A stretch of DNA of 7,147 nt. It comes from CAZKTS01 sp964555735 (GTDB lineage: Bacteria; Actinomycetota; Acidimicrobiia; IMCC26256; PALSA-555). The stretch is taken from NCBI GenBank assembly GCA_964555735.1, contig CAZKTS010000037.1, positions 1 to 7,147 of the forward strand, written 5' to 3'. The position numbers and the translations under genes are program-made. Positions 1-5,822 of this stretch are shown here, piece after piece; the stretch's first letter is position 1, and each line of letters opens with the position of its first letter. The notes under the pieces are model-generated. The model saw only the letters and a list, made by a program, of their open reading frames with translations, had not been told where the DNA came from and did no database searches.

Positions 1-141
1 ATGATCGCCGAGCGCCTCAACGAGTTCGGTGCGATGGGCGTGAGCCACCTCCAGATCCGGTTCCGCAACCGGTCGCTCCAGGAGCTGCTCGACCAGATGG
101 ACGCGTTCCACCGCGACGTCGCCCCGCACCTCTCGCGCTGA
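1..141 (+). CDS. C-terminal fragment of a probable luciferase-like (LLM class) flavin-dependent oxidoreductase
   Basis: An open frame enters from the left edge and ends at TGA 139-141, giving 46 residues. The ATG at position 1 is most likely an internal Met, since a 46-residue protein would match only a family tail. The residues end in GVSHLQIRFRNRS, then ELLDQMDAFHRDVAPHL. This resembles the last strand and helix of bacterial luciferase-like (F420- or FMN-dependent) monooxygenases, where a 'G(V/A)xHLQ(V/I)RF' strand precedes a terminal helix leading to 'xDVAPxL'. These enzymes are usually about 280-400 aa TIM barrels acting on small organic substrates in the cytoplasm. The cofactor and substrate cannot be read from this fragment. 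The family call rests on this short tail only. The frame is followed by a strong hairpin (162-208), so transcription may end there. Confidence 0.62.
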   Translation: MIAERLNEFGAMGVSHLQIRFRNRSLQELLDQMDAFHRDVAPHLSR

Positions 142-161
142 TCCTCTCCCCTCTCCCCCGT

Positions 162-208
162 GTCTGGAGAGCCTGAGGGGCACGCAGTGCCCCCTCGGCT
201 CTCCAAAC
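162..208 (+). terminator. Long GC-rich hairpin after the LLM gene (terminator or attenuator)
   Basis: Left arm 166-183 (GGAGAGCCTGAGGGGCAC) pairs with right arm 187-204 (GTGCCCCCTCGGCTCTCC) around a 3-nt loop (GCA, 184-186). There are 17 pairs with only two single-base bulges (T174 and C194). T165-A205, T163-A207 and G162-C208 extend the stem past one mismatch. It begins 20 nt after the LLM stop, a typical place for an intrinsic terminator. No T-tract follows on either strand, as is common for actinobacterial terminators. It ends only 2 nt before the ATG at 211, so it could instead act as an attenuator or start-site lock for the M24 gene. A palindromic repeat unit is a third option. Confidence 0.6.
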
Positions 209-210
209 CG

Positions 211-1404
211 ATGCGCGATGCTCCCCCGGTGACGCTCGCGCCGCCCCCCGAGCTCGACCTCGCTCGGATGCGCCGGGAGCGGCACGCGCGGCTCGTCGGC
301 GCGATGCAGGACGCCGACATCGACACCCTGCTGCTCCTCGGCCAGGGCAACGTCGCCTACGCGACCGGCACGCGGGTGCCGGCGGCCGACCAGGCGCGTG
401 CCCTGCACCGTCGGCCCGTCGCGCTGGTCACCGCCGACGGTGCGCCGCCACACGTGTGGACGTCGTTCCCCGAGACCGCGCCGCCGGACCTCCCCGCGGG
501 CCACCTCCACGACGCCGTGCACCTCGAGCTCGACGACGGCGTCCGCACGCTGCTCGCCGACGTGCCCTCCGGTGCCGTCGCGGTCGACGAGCTCACCATG
601 CCGCTCCACGCCGCGCTGCTGGCCGACGGCCGGACGATCCTCGATCCCGTCGGGGCGCTCGGCGCGGCCAAGGTGCGCAAGACCCCCGACGAGCTGTGGT
701 GCATCCGCCACGCGCAGGCGATCAACGAGGCCGCCATCGCCGAGGTGCGCGCGAGCGCTCGATCAGGCACACGCGCGCGGCGCGTCACCGGCCGCTTCCT
801 TCGCGCCGTCCACGAGCTCGGTGCCCACGGCAACACGGTGGACCCGGTGTGGCAACAGATGCCGCCGTCGATCGCCGAGGGACCCTTCAGCGTCACCGGC
901 GACGTGGTCTTCCCGACCGTCACCGGCGCCGGGTGGTTCACACGCGGCGCGGTGGTCTGGGTCGACACCGGCATCTCGTACGAGGGCTACCAATCGGACT
1001 ACGGCCACACCTGGGTCATCGACGAGGACCCGAGCCCGCGTCGGCGGGCCCAGGCCGCGCGCTGGCGTGAGGTCGTGGGGGCCGCGCGCACGGCGGTTCG
1101 CCCGGGCGCGACGGCGCGTGATCTCACGCGCGCCGCGGGGATGGTCGACGGACGGCGACCCTGGCTCCCGCACCTCTACCTTGCGCACGGCACCGGCACC
1201 GAGAGCGCCGAAGCACCCTTCGTGGGCACCGACCTCGGGGACGCGTTCGACGAGTCGGTCGTGCTCGCGCCCGGCATGGTCCTGGTGTTCGAGCCCGTCA
1301 TCTGGGACGACGGCCACGCGGGCTTCCGGGCGGAGGAGATCGTGGCCGTCACCGAGGACGGCCACGACGTGCTCAGCACCCTCACGTGGGACGGTTGGGA
1401 GTAG
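211..1404 (+). CDS. M24 family metallopeptidase (Xaa-Pro peptidase/creatinase-like), intact active site
   Basis: A 397-aa cytoplasmic protein with the two-domain layout of prolidase, aminopeptidase P and creatinase: an N-terminal creatinase-like domain (about residues 24-150) and a 'pita-bread' catalytic domain (about 160-385). The five metal ligands of the family are visible: Asp252 (VDTG), Asp263 (SDYGHTW), His326 (AHGTGTE), Glu361 (FEP) and Glu375 (FRAEE). A dinuclear-metal hydrolase acting on an Xaa-Pro or related amide/amidino bond is therefore expected. The exact substrate is unknown, and M24 also includes creatinase, ectoine hydrolase and DMSP lyase relatives. I chose ATG 211. An in-frame GTG at 160 would add 17 Pro/Gly-rich residues encoded by the hairpin at 162-208, with no ribosome site. 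ATG 268 is another option, because family similarity begins near 'ELDLARMRRER'. No Shine-Dalgarno is visible for any of the three. It is followed 3 nt later by an M24-like paralogue. Confidence 0.92.
   Translation: MRDAPPVTLAPPPELDLARMRRERHARLVGAMQDADIDTLLLLGQGNVAYATGTRVPAADQARALHRRPVALVTADGAPPHVWTSFPETAPPDLPAGHLHDAVHLELDDGVRTLLADVPSGAVAVDELTMPLHAALLADGRTILDPVGALGAAKVRKTPDELWCIRHAQAINEAAIAEVRASARSGTRARRVTGRFLRAVHELGAHGNTVDPVWQQMPPSIAEGPFSVTGDVVFPTVTGAGWFTRGAVVWVDTGISYEGYQSDYGHTWVIDEDPSPRRRAQAARWREVVGAARTAVRPGATARDLTRAAGMVDGRRPWLPHLYLAHGTGTESAEAPFVGTDLGDAFDESVVLAPGMVLVFEPVIWDDGHAGFRAEEIVAVTEDGHDVLSTLTWDGWE
1397..1401 (+). promoter_or_regulatory. Shine-Dalgarno site for the M24-like paralogue, inside the end of the upstream gene
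   Basis: GGGAG lies in the last sense codons of the upstream M24 gene (tgg gag tag), 6 nt before GTG 1408. It is the clearest ribosome-binding site among the starts in this window. It fixes the start of the second gene and implies that the two M24 proteins are translationally coupled. Confidence 0.65.
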
Positions 1405-1407
1405 CCG

Positions 1408-2355
1408 GTGGACGGGACCGCGCACCTCGACCGCACCATCGACGCGCTCGCAGCCGCGGGCGTCGACCTGCTCCTCGTGGGACGCGAGGCGAACGCCGCC
1501 TACGTGTCGGGCGCGAACCGACTCGCGCTCGCCGGCACCCGGCCGTTCGCGCCGGGCTGCGCAGTGGTGACGGCGACCCGAGCGATCCAGCTCCTGTCGA
1601 TCACCGACGACGGCATCCCGCCCGAGATCCCCACCGAGCGCCTCTTCCCCATCACCTGGAACCCGGCGACGATGCTCGCCGCGGTCGCCCGAGCCGTCGG
1701 CGACACTCGAGTGCATCGGCTCGCGATCGACGAGCTCACCCCGATGTGGACGCGCCTGCTCGCGGCGGCGTTCCCGGATGCCGCGCTGGTCGACGGCGAG
1801 GCGCTGCTGCGTGAGGTCCGGCGGCGCAAGGACGACGACGACCGCCGCGCCCTCGGCGTCGCGGGCGCCGCCGCCAACACGGCGGCCCGCACGGCAATCG
1901 CGGCACCGGACCCGGTCGGCGCCGCGCTCGCCGCCATCGGCCGCTACGGCACGGCTCGGCCCTCGTTCACGCCCGTCGTGCGACGGGCGGCTGCGCGCAC
2001 CAGCGTGCGGATCGGCGTCGTCCACGACGGCTGGGAGGGCGTCGTCGCCCGCACCGCTGATCCGGACGACCCGGCCGCCACGCTCCTCGCGTCCGCGCTC
2101 GCCGCCTGCACGGCCGGAACGATGGTCGGAACCCTCCGGAGCGCGACGGTCTCGGTCGAGGGCGTCGGGATGGGCCATGAGGAGCTCGCCGACGACGCGG
2201 TGCTCGAGCCCGGCATGACGGTCGCGGTCGTCGTCGCCGACGCCGATGGCATCGAGGCCGGCGAGACCATCGCGATCACGACCGGCGCGCCCACGGTGCT
2301 GAGCCGCGCCACGCTCGGGCGGCTCACCGCGAGCGAGGAGCGCGCCGAGCCTTGA
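1408..2355 (+). CDS. Degenerate M24/creatinase-like paralogue, probable pseudoenzyme partner
   Basis: A 315-aa protein starting at GTG 1408, 3 nt after the upstream stop, with a GGGAG ribosome site. Its first ~140 residues match the creatinase-like N-domain of the neighbour: 'DLLLVGREANAAYVSG' here against 'DTLLLLGQGNVAYATG' there, followed in both by '(E)VRRRKDDDDRR' / 'KVRKTPDELW'. The C-terminal part is about 65 residues shorter. The first Asp strand has become GVVHDGWEG, with no Asp at the aligned position. The second Asp falls on Arg (VVARTA). 'FEP' is replaced by VVVADAD. Only a possible His257 (GMGHEE) and Glu286 (AGET) remain. Peptidase activity is therefore unlikely. A regulatory or heteromer role with the upstream M24 enzyme is my inference, by analogy with non-catalytic pita-bread domains such as the Spt16 N-terminus. 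The reading frame is intact with normal GC bias, so it is not an obvious pseudogene. Confidence 0.84.
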   Translation: MDGTAHLDRTIDALAAAGVDLLLVGREANAAYVSGANRLALAGTRPFAPGCAVVTATRAIQLLSITDDGIPPEIPTERLFPITWNPATMLAAVARAVGDTRVHRLAIDELTPMWTRLLAAAFPDAALVDGEALLREVRRRKDDDDRRALGVAGAAANTAARTAIAAPDPVGAALAAIGRYGTARPSFTPVVRRAAARTSVRIGVVHDGWEGVVARTADPDDPAATLLASALAACTAGTMVGTLRSATVSVEGVGMGHEELADDAVLEPGMTVAVVVADADGIEAGETIAITTGAPTVLSRATLGRLTASEERAEP

Positions 2356-2380
2356 GTGCCGCGCCCTAGGGGCGGAACTC
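2354..2380. terminator. Bidirectional hairpin overlapping both convergent stop codons
   Basis: Imperfect inverted repeat: GAGT (2354-2357) pairs with ACTC (2377-2380), CCGC (2359-2362) with GCGG (2372-2375), and CCC (2364-2366) with GGG (2369-2371). There is one G-A mismatch, one bulged G (2363) and a tight CTAG-type loop. The + strand TGA (2353-2355) and the - strand TAG (2366-2368) are both within or at the edge of the stem, and only 10 bp separate the two coding regions. Placement fits a shared terminator. No T-tract follows on either strand, so the call is structural only. Confidence 0.55.
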
Positions 2381-2689
2381 GATGTGCGCGCGCACGGACG
2401 CGCCGGTGTCGTCGACCCATCCCTTGCTGGTCGCGTACTCCAGCATCGCGGCGAAGTCGGCATCCCACGAGGGAGCCGTGCGACCGGCGGCCATCCGCCG
2501 CACCGCGTCGATCGCGATCCACGCGTGGTCGCCGTCGAGACGGCCTGCGGCGGCGTCGACGAGCGCGCCGTACACGAGGCCGACGTCGGCGGGGCCGCCC
2601 AGGACCGTGAGCTGGAACGCCTTCGTGTCGTCGGGCTCCTCGAGCGTGACGACCGGTGGGGCCTGGTGGGTGTCGACCTGCACGAACAT
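2366..2689 (-). CDS. Conserved-looking hypothetical protein, 107 aa
   Basis: I do not recognise a named family. The protein starts MFVQVDTHQAPPVVTLEEPD and ends SVRAHIEFRP. It is soluble, with no signal peptide, membrane segment or cysteine. The pattern suggests two N-terminal beta strands, a helix-rich middle (residues about 36-90, including 'DHAWIAIDAVRR' and 'FAAMLEYATSKGW') and a final strand (SVRAHIEF), so a small alpha/beta fold is likely. ATG 2689 is chosen because it lies 20 nt downstream of the SDR stop on the same strand. The open frame continues upstream only as an antisense shadow of the SDR gene. No Shine-Dalgarno is seen, but CAGACT sits 6 nt before the ATG, a weak match to the TANNNT boxes at the divergent promoters. 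It is probably co-transcribed with the SDR. Its function is unknown. Confidence 0.72.
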   Translation of the reverse strand: MFVQVDTHQAPPVVTLEEPDDTKAFQLTVLGGPADVGLVYGALVDAAAGRLDGDHAWIAIDAVRRMAAGRTAPSWDADFAAMLEYATSKGWVDDTGASVRAHIEFRP

Positions 2690-2709
2690 GGCGGCAGTCT
2701 GCCAAACCG

Positions 2710-3504
2710 TCAGTCGGCCATCGGGTACGGGAACTTGGCCCCGACGCCGCCGTCGACGACCAGCGTCTGGCCGGTGACGAACGCCGCCAGGTCCGACACC
2801 AGGAACAGGAGCGCGGCGGCGATGTCGGCGGGCTGGGCGATCCTCCGGAGCGGGGCGTTGGCCTCGTTGCGCTTCCGTCCCTCCTCGCCGAGGAAGGCCG
2901 ACACTCGAGGCGTCCACACCACCCCCGGGGCGACTGCGTTCACGCGCACGCCCCAGGGGCCGAGCTCCACCGCGGCCGTGCGCACGAGCGACATGAGCCC
3001 GGCCTTGGCGGCGCCGTAGGCCCCGTGGCGCGGCGCCGAGGTGATCCCCGACGCCGACGCGACGAACGCGATCGCACCGCCACCGTTCGCCGCGAGCACT
3101 CGGCCACCGAGCTGTGCCGCGAGGAACGCGTGGCGCAACACCACGTCGAAGTGCCAGTCCCACTCTTCGTCGGTGAGGGCGAGCAGCTCCGCGTACGTGG
3201 CCATCCCGATGATGTCGACCACGATGTCGAGGCCTCCGAGCGCACCCACCGCGGCGTCGACCGCGCCCTGCGCGCCCTCGCGCGTCGTCATGTCGGCGGC
3301 GATCGCGAGCCCGTCGACCTCCGCGGCCACCGCATCGGCGCGCGTCGGCTCGAGGTCGACGCACGCGAGCTGCGCGCCTACCTCGGCGAGCGCGTGGCTC
3401 ACCTGGCGCCCGATCCCCTGCCCGGCGCCGAGCACCAGCGCCCGCCGCCCGTCGAGGCGCAGGAGCCCCGGGTAGTCCGGCACCGGGCTCAGATCGGGAT
3501 CCAC
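2710..3504 (-). CDS. Short-chain dehydrogenase/reductase (SDR), variant NNAG motif
   Basis: A 264-aa Rossmann-fold oxidoreductase, the usual length for classical SDRs. The nucleotide-binding glycine motif is GAGQGIG (residues 26-32). Asp50 at the end of the second strand (CVDLE) suggests NAD(H) rather than NADP(H). Catalytic Ser150, Tyr163 and Lys167 (YGAAK) have the standard Ser-Tyr spacing of 13. The C-terminus has the typical 'FVTGQTLVVDGG'. The usual NNAG strand motif is replaced by DIIG (residues 97-100). The substrate cannot be told; an alcohol/ketone or 3-hydroxyacyl substrate is typical. The start is GTG 3504, with a TAACCT box 7 nt upstream and no ribosome site, consistent with a leaderless mRNA. 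GTG at codon 8 is an alternative start. It runs divergently from the second SDR and is followed 20 nt later by the 107-aa gene. Confidence 0.92.
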   Translation of the reverse strand: MDPDLSPVPDYPGLLRLDGRRALVLGAGQGIGRQVSHALAEVGAQLACVDLEPTRADAVAAEVDGLAIAADMTTREGAQGAVDAAVGALGGLDIVVDIIGMATYAELLALTDEEWDWHFDVVLRHAFLAAQLGGRVLAANGGGAIAFVASASGITSAPRHGAYGAAKAGLMSLVRTAAVELGPWGVRVNAVAPGVVWTPRVSAFLGEEGRKRNEANAPLRRIAQPADIAAALLFLVSDLAAFVTGQTLVVDGGVGAKFPYPMAD

Positions 3505-3511
3505 GCGGGCG

Positions 3512-3517
3512 AGGTTA
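3512..3517 (-). promoter_or_regulatory. Candidate -10 box (TAACCT) for the - strand SDR
   Basis: Read on the - strand, TAACCT fits the actinobacterial TANNNT -10 consensus and lies 7 nt before GTG 3504. Transcription would then start at or next to the start codon, giving a leaderless mRNA. The -35 region is poor; GTCGCC at an 18-nt spacing is the best candidate. Confidence 0.45.
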
Positions 3518-3544
3518 CGAGCGGTGGCCGGTCGCGGCGACCCC

Positions 3545-3550
3545 TAGAGT
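3545..3550 (+). promoter_or_regulatory. Candidate -10 box (TAGAGT) for the + strand SDR
   Basis: TAGAGT fits TANNNT and ends 6 nt before GTG 3557, placing it at -12 to -7 if transcription begins at the G of the start codon. There is no Shine-Dalgarno between the box and the GTG (gacccc). No good -35 hexamer is visible. Confidence 0.48.
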
Positions 3551-3556
3551 GACCCC

Positions 3557-4360
3557 GTGATCGATCGGAGCGCCGCCGGCCTCGGCGGACGAGTGGCGGT
3601 GGTGACCGGCGCCGCGCAGGGCATCGGTGCGGCCGCGGCGGGCGCGCTCGCGGCGTTCGGCGCCGACGTCGCGATCTGCGATCGCAACGTCGACGGGATG
3701 CACGAGACCGCTGCGGACGTCGAGTCCTTCGGCCGGCGCTGCGAGACGGGCGAGCTCGACGTGCGCGACCAGGCCGCGGTGGAGGCATGGGTCGCCGAGC
3801 TCGGCGAGGCGTTCGGTGCGATCGACATCCTCGTCAACAACGCGGGCGGCGGGTTCTACTCGTCGTTCCTCGACATCAGCGACAAGGGTCAGCGGGCGCT
3901 CGTCGACGAGAACTTCACCAGCGTCACGACCTTCGTGCGCGCCTGCGTGCCGCTGATGGCCAACGGCGGGTCGATCATCAACGTCACCTCGATCGAGGCG
4001 TCGCGCGCCGCACCGGGATTCGGCGTCTACGCCGCGATGAAGGCCGCGGTCGAGCAGCTCACCAAGACCCTCGCGCTCGAGCTCGCCCCCCAGGGCATCC
4101 GCGTGAACGCGGTCGCGCCCGACGCCATCCCCACGCCCGGCGACGAGGGCCTCGGCGACGCCGCCAGCCAGGGCCAGCGCGAGGCCTACGGCCGGAAGGT
4201 CCCGCTCGGCTGGGGCACGGTCGACGACTGCGCCGGACCCATCGTCTTCCTCGCGTCGGAGCTGGCGAGCTTCGTGACCGGCACCATCCTCCACGTCGAC
4301 GGCGGCAGCATGGCCGCGTCCGGATGGACCCGCCGCGACGACGGCACCTACGCGCCCTAA
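3557..4360 (+). CDS. Classical SDR family oxidoreductase (FabG-like)
   Basis: A 267-aa classical SDR. It has the cofactor motif TGAAQGIG (residues 17-24), Asp42 at the end of strand 2 (CDRN, favouring NAD(H)), Asp68 (LDV), NNAG (94-97) and the full tetrad Asn119, Ser145, Tyr158, Lys162 (YAAMK). 'IRVNAVAPDAI' and 'FVTGTILHVDGG' complete the signature. The C-terminal tail GSMAASGWTRRDDGTYAP is longer than in FabG and probably helps shape the substrate pocket or the tetramer interface. The substrate is unknown; a hydroxyacyl, steroid-like or other secondary alcohol would fit the family. GTG 3557 is supported by the nearby TAGAGT box and by 'LGGRVAVVTG' beginning at the expected distance. Similarity to the divergent SDR is limited to family motifs, so the two are unlikely to be a recent duplication. 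Confidence 0.94.
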   Translation: MIDRSAAGLGGRVAVVTGAAQGIGAAAAGALAAFGADVAICDRNVDGMHETAADVESFGRRCETGELDVRDQAAVEAWVAELGEAFGAIDILVNNAGGGFYSSFLDISDKGQRALVDENFTSVTTFVRACVPLMANGGSIINVTSIEASRAAPGFGVYAAMKAAVEQLTKTLALELAPQGIRVNAVAPDAIPTPGDEGLGDAASQGQREAYGRKVPLGWGTVDDCAGPIVFLASELASFVTGTILHVDGGSMAASGWTRRDDGTYAP

Positions 4361-4457
4361 TGTTGCGGTCGCTCGCTGCGGCGCTCGACTCGTGCCGTAG
4401 CACGGTCACCTGCGCCGCGGACGCTCGCTCCCTGGCGAGTCATCTCCGCAAGCTCCG
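4361..4457. repeat. Structured 97-bp intergenic spacer, candidate dispersed repeat
   Basis: This non-coding stretch contains a perfect CGTGC-CGTA-GCACG hairpin (4391-4404), a second CTCGC-TCCCTG-GCGAG hairpin (4424-4439) and a direct repeat of CGCTCGCT (4370-4377 and 4422-4429). No TANNNT box or clear ribosome site is seen before ATG 4458. The hairpins could end transcription of the upstream SDR. The density of short CGCTCG-type words also looks like an intergenic repeat family, but no second copy is present in this window. Confidence 0.35.
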
Positions 4458-5822
4458 ATGACCGCACCGTTTCCCGAGGAAGAGGCGGGGCTGCCGGGAC
4501 CGGCGATCGGCGAGGCGTCACCGGTCCTCGATCGCCACCGGCCGTTCCGCGCGTTCAACCACCGCGAGTTCCGGCTCCTGTTCGGCGCCTATGCGGTCGG
4601 CGACCTCGGGTTCTGGATCTCGCACATCTCGCTCCAGTCCGAGATGGCTCGGGAGACCGACGAGTCGTCCCTGTGGCTCGGCATCCTCTTCTTCACCACC
4701 TTCATCCCCATGCTGTTGGTCGCCCCCTTCGCCGGGGTCGTCGCCGACCGCATGGACCGGGCGCGCATGCTGGTGCTCACCCGCGCCGCGGTCGCCCTCC
4801 TCGCCGCAACCCTGGCCGTGGTCGTGCTCACCGGCCTCGGTGCGCCCTGGGTGCTGGCGACGTTCGGGTTCGCGATCGGCACCATGTTCGCCTTCATGGC
4901 GCCGGCCCAGCAGGCCGCCACCGCGAACGCCGTCGATCACGACGACCTCTCGAGCGCGATCTCGGTGGAGTCGGCGGGCAACAACCTGGCCCGGATCGCC
5001 GGCCCCGCGCTCGCGGCGCCGATCCTCGCCGCGTGGGGTGCCGGCTGGGCGTTCGCGGTCTACGCCGTCGCCAACGTGATCATGCTCGCCTTGCTCTCGC
5101 GGGTGCGGCTCACGAGCCAGCTCGAGGAGCACGACGACTCGTCAGCGTGGTCGCAGTGGAAGGACGGTCTCCGGCACGCCAAGGACCGCCCACCCGCGAT
5201 CGCGATCCTCGTCCTGATGTCGGTGTTCTCGATCTTCGGCGTCGCCCACGTCGCGCTGCTGCCGGTGTTCACGAAGGACGTGCTGCACCATCCCGCCGAC
5301 GACTTCACCGTCCTCGTGATCGCGACCGGCGTCGGCGCGGTGTTCGGCGCGCTCGCGGCCGCGATGCGGCGGAAGATCCCGTCGCTGCGCACCGCGGCCT
5401 GGTGGCTTGCCGGCTTCGGCGTCGCGGTCCTCGCCTTCGCGCTGTCACGATCGTGGGGCCTCTCGATCGGCGTCTGCGTGCTGATCGGCTTCTGCTACTT
5501 CTCGACGACCACCGCCACCAACACCCTGCTCCAGCACCTGTCCGACGACGAGAAGCGCGGTCGGATCATGGGACTGTTCACGGTCACGTGGGCCGGCCTC
5601 ATCCCCTTCGGCGGCATCTGGATGGGCGCGGTGGCCGAGGCGGCCGGCGCACCGTTCGTCGTCGCGCTGGGCGCTTCGATCTGCACCGCGTTCGCGATCG
5701 GCGTGCTCGTACGCAGCGTGGTGAGCGACGCCCCGATCGGTGTGGAGTCGATCGCCGCAGAGCCGATCGGGTCGGCGCCGATCGGGGCCGAGACTCAGGC
5801 CTCGACGGCACCGCCGAGGTAG
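4458..5822 (+). CDS. MFS transporter, EntS/MFS_3-type exporter
   Basis: A 454-aa integral membrane protein, near the usual 12-helix MFS length, with roughly 10-12 hydrophobic segments between residues 38 and 422. Motif A follows the second helix as GVVADRMDRARM (93-104). The MFS_3 signature lies at 148-190: 'PAQQAATANAVD', then 'NNLARIAGPALAAPIL'. A second half-signature occurs near 362-395 (DDEKRGRIMGLF, then PFGGIWMG). This group includes the enterobactin exporter EntS and many uncharacterised drug or metabolite exporters; the cargo here is unknown. ATG 4458 is the only sensible start, as the next Met is in the first helix region. The ~34-residue cytoplasmic tail carries three PIG repeats (APIG, EPIG, APIG), encoded by CCGATCGG units. 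The last 28 bp overlap the convergent ABC ATPase gene. Confidence 0.93.
   Translation: MTAPFPEEEAGLPGPAIGEASPVLDRHRPFRAFNHREFRLLFGAYAVGDLGFWISHISLQSEMARETDESSLWLGILFFTTFIPMLLVAPFAGVVADRMDRARMLVLTRAAVALLAATLAVVVLTGLGAPWVLATFGFAIGTMFAFMAPAQQAATANAVDHDDLSSAISVESAGNNLARIAGPALAAPILAAWGAGWAFAVYAVANVIMLALLSRVRLTSQLEEHDDSSAWSQWKDGLRHAKDRPPAIAILVLMSVFSIFGVAHVALLPVFTKDVLHHPADDFTVLVIATGVGAVFGALAAAMRRKIPSLRTAAWWLAGFGVAVLAFALSRSWGLSIGVCVLIGFCYFSTTTATNTLLQHLSDDEKRGRIMGLFTVTWAGLIPFGGIWMGAVAEAAGAPFVVALGASICTAFAIGVLVRSVVSDAPIGVESIAAEPIGSAPIGAETQASTAPPR
5733..5785. repeat. Three CCGATCGG palindromes, two forming a hairpin at the convergent gene ends
   Basis: CCGATCGG occurs at 5733-5740, 5763-5770 and 5778-5785. 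The last two can pair as an 8-bp stem around a 7-nt loop (GTCGGCG). That hairpin starts 9 nt beyond the ABC ATPase stop on the - strand (TGA, 5797-5795), a plausible terminator position, yet it lies inside the MFS coding tail, where it encodes the PIG repeats. No T-tract follows. Confidence 0.42.

Noticed and set aside
160..210. GTG 160 as the start of the M24 gene
   Set aside because: It is preceded by a pyrimidine run with no ribosome site, and the added 17 residues are encoded by the hairpin. ATG 211 is preferred, though not proven.
398..1570. 390-codon + frame overlapping the M24 gene
   Set aside because: Ser/Arg/Pro/Thr-rich out-of-frame translation of the M24 gene, with no motif.
763..2463. 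566-codon open frame on the - strand across the M24 pair
   Set aside because: It is antisense to two genes with clear family motifs, has an Arg/Gly/Asp-rich composition typical of a GC-rich shadow frame, and shows no domain.
2690..3364. Upstream extension of the 107-aa gene frame to 332 codons
   Set aside because: It would lie inside the SDR gene on the same strand, and the added part is Arg/Gly-rich noise. ATG 2689 fits the gene spacing.
211..5822. One catabolic pathway linking the M24, SDR and transporter genes
   Set aside because: The genes alternate in strand and fall into at least four transcription units. No shared substrate can be inferred from the sequence.
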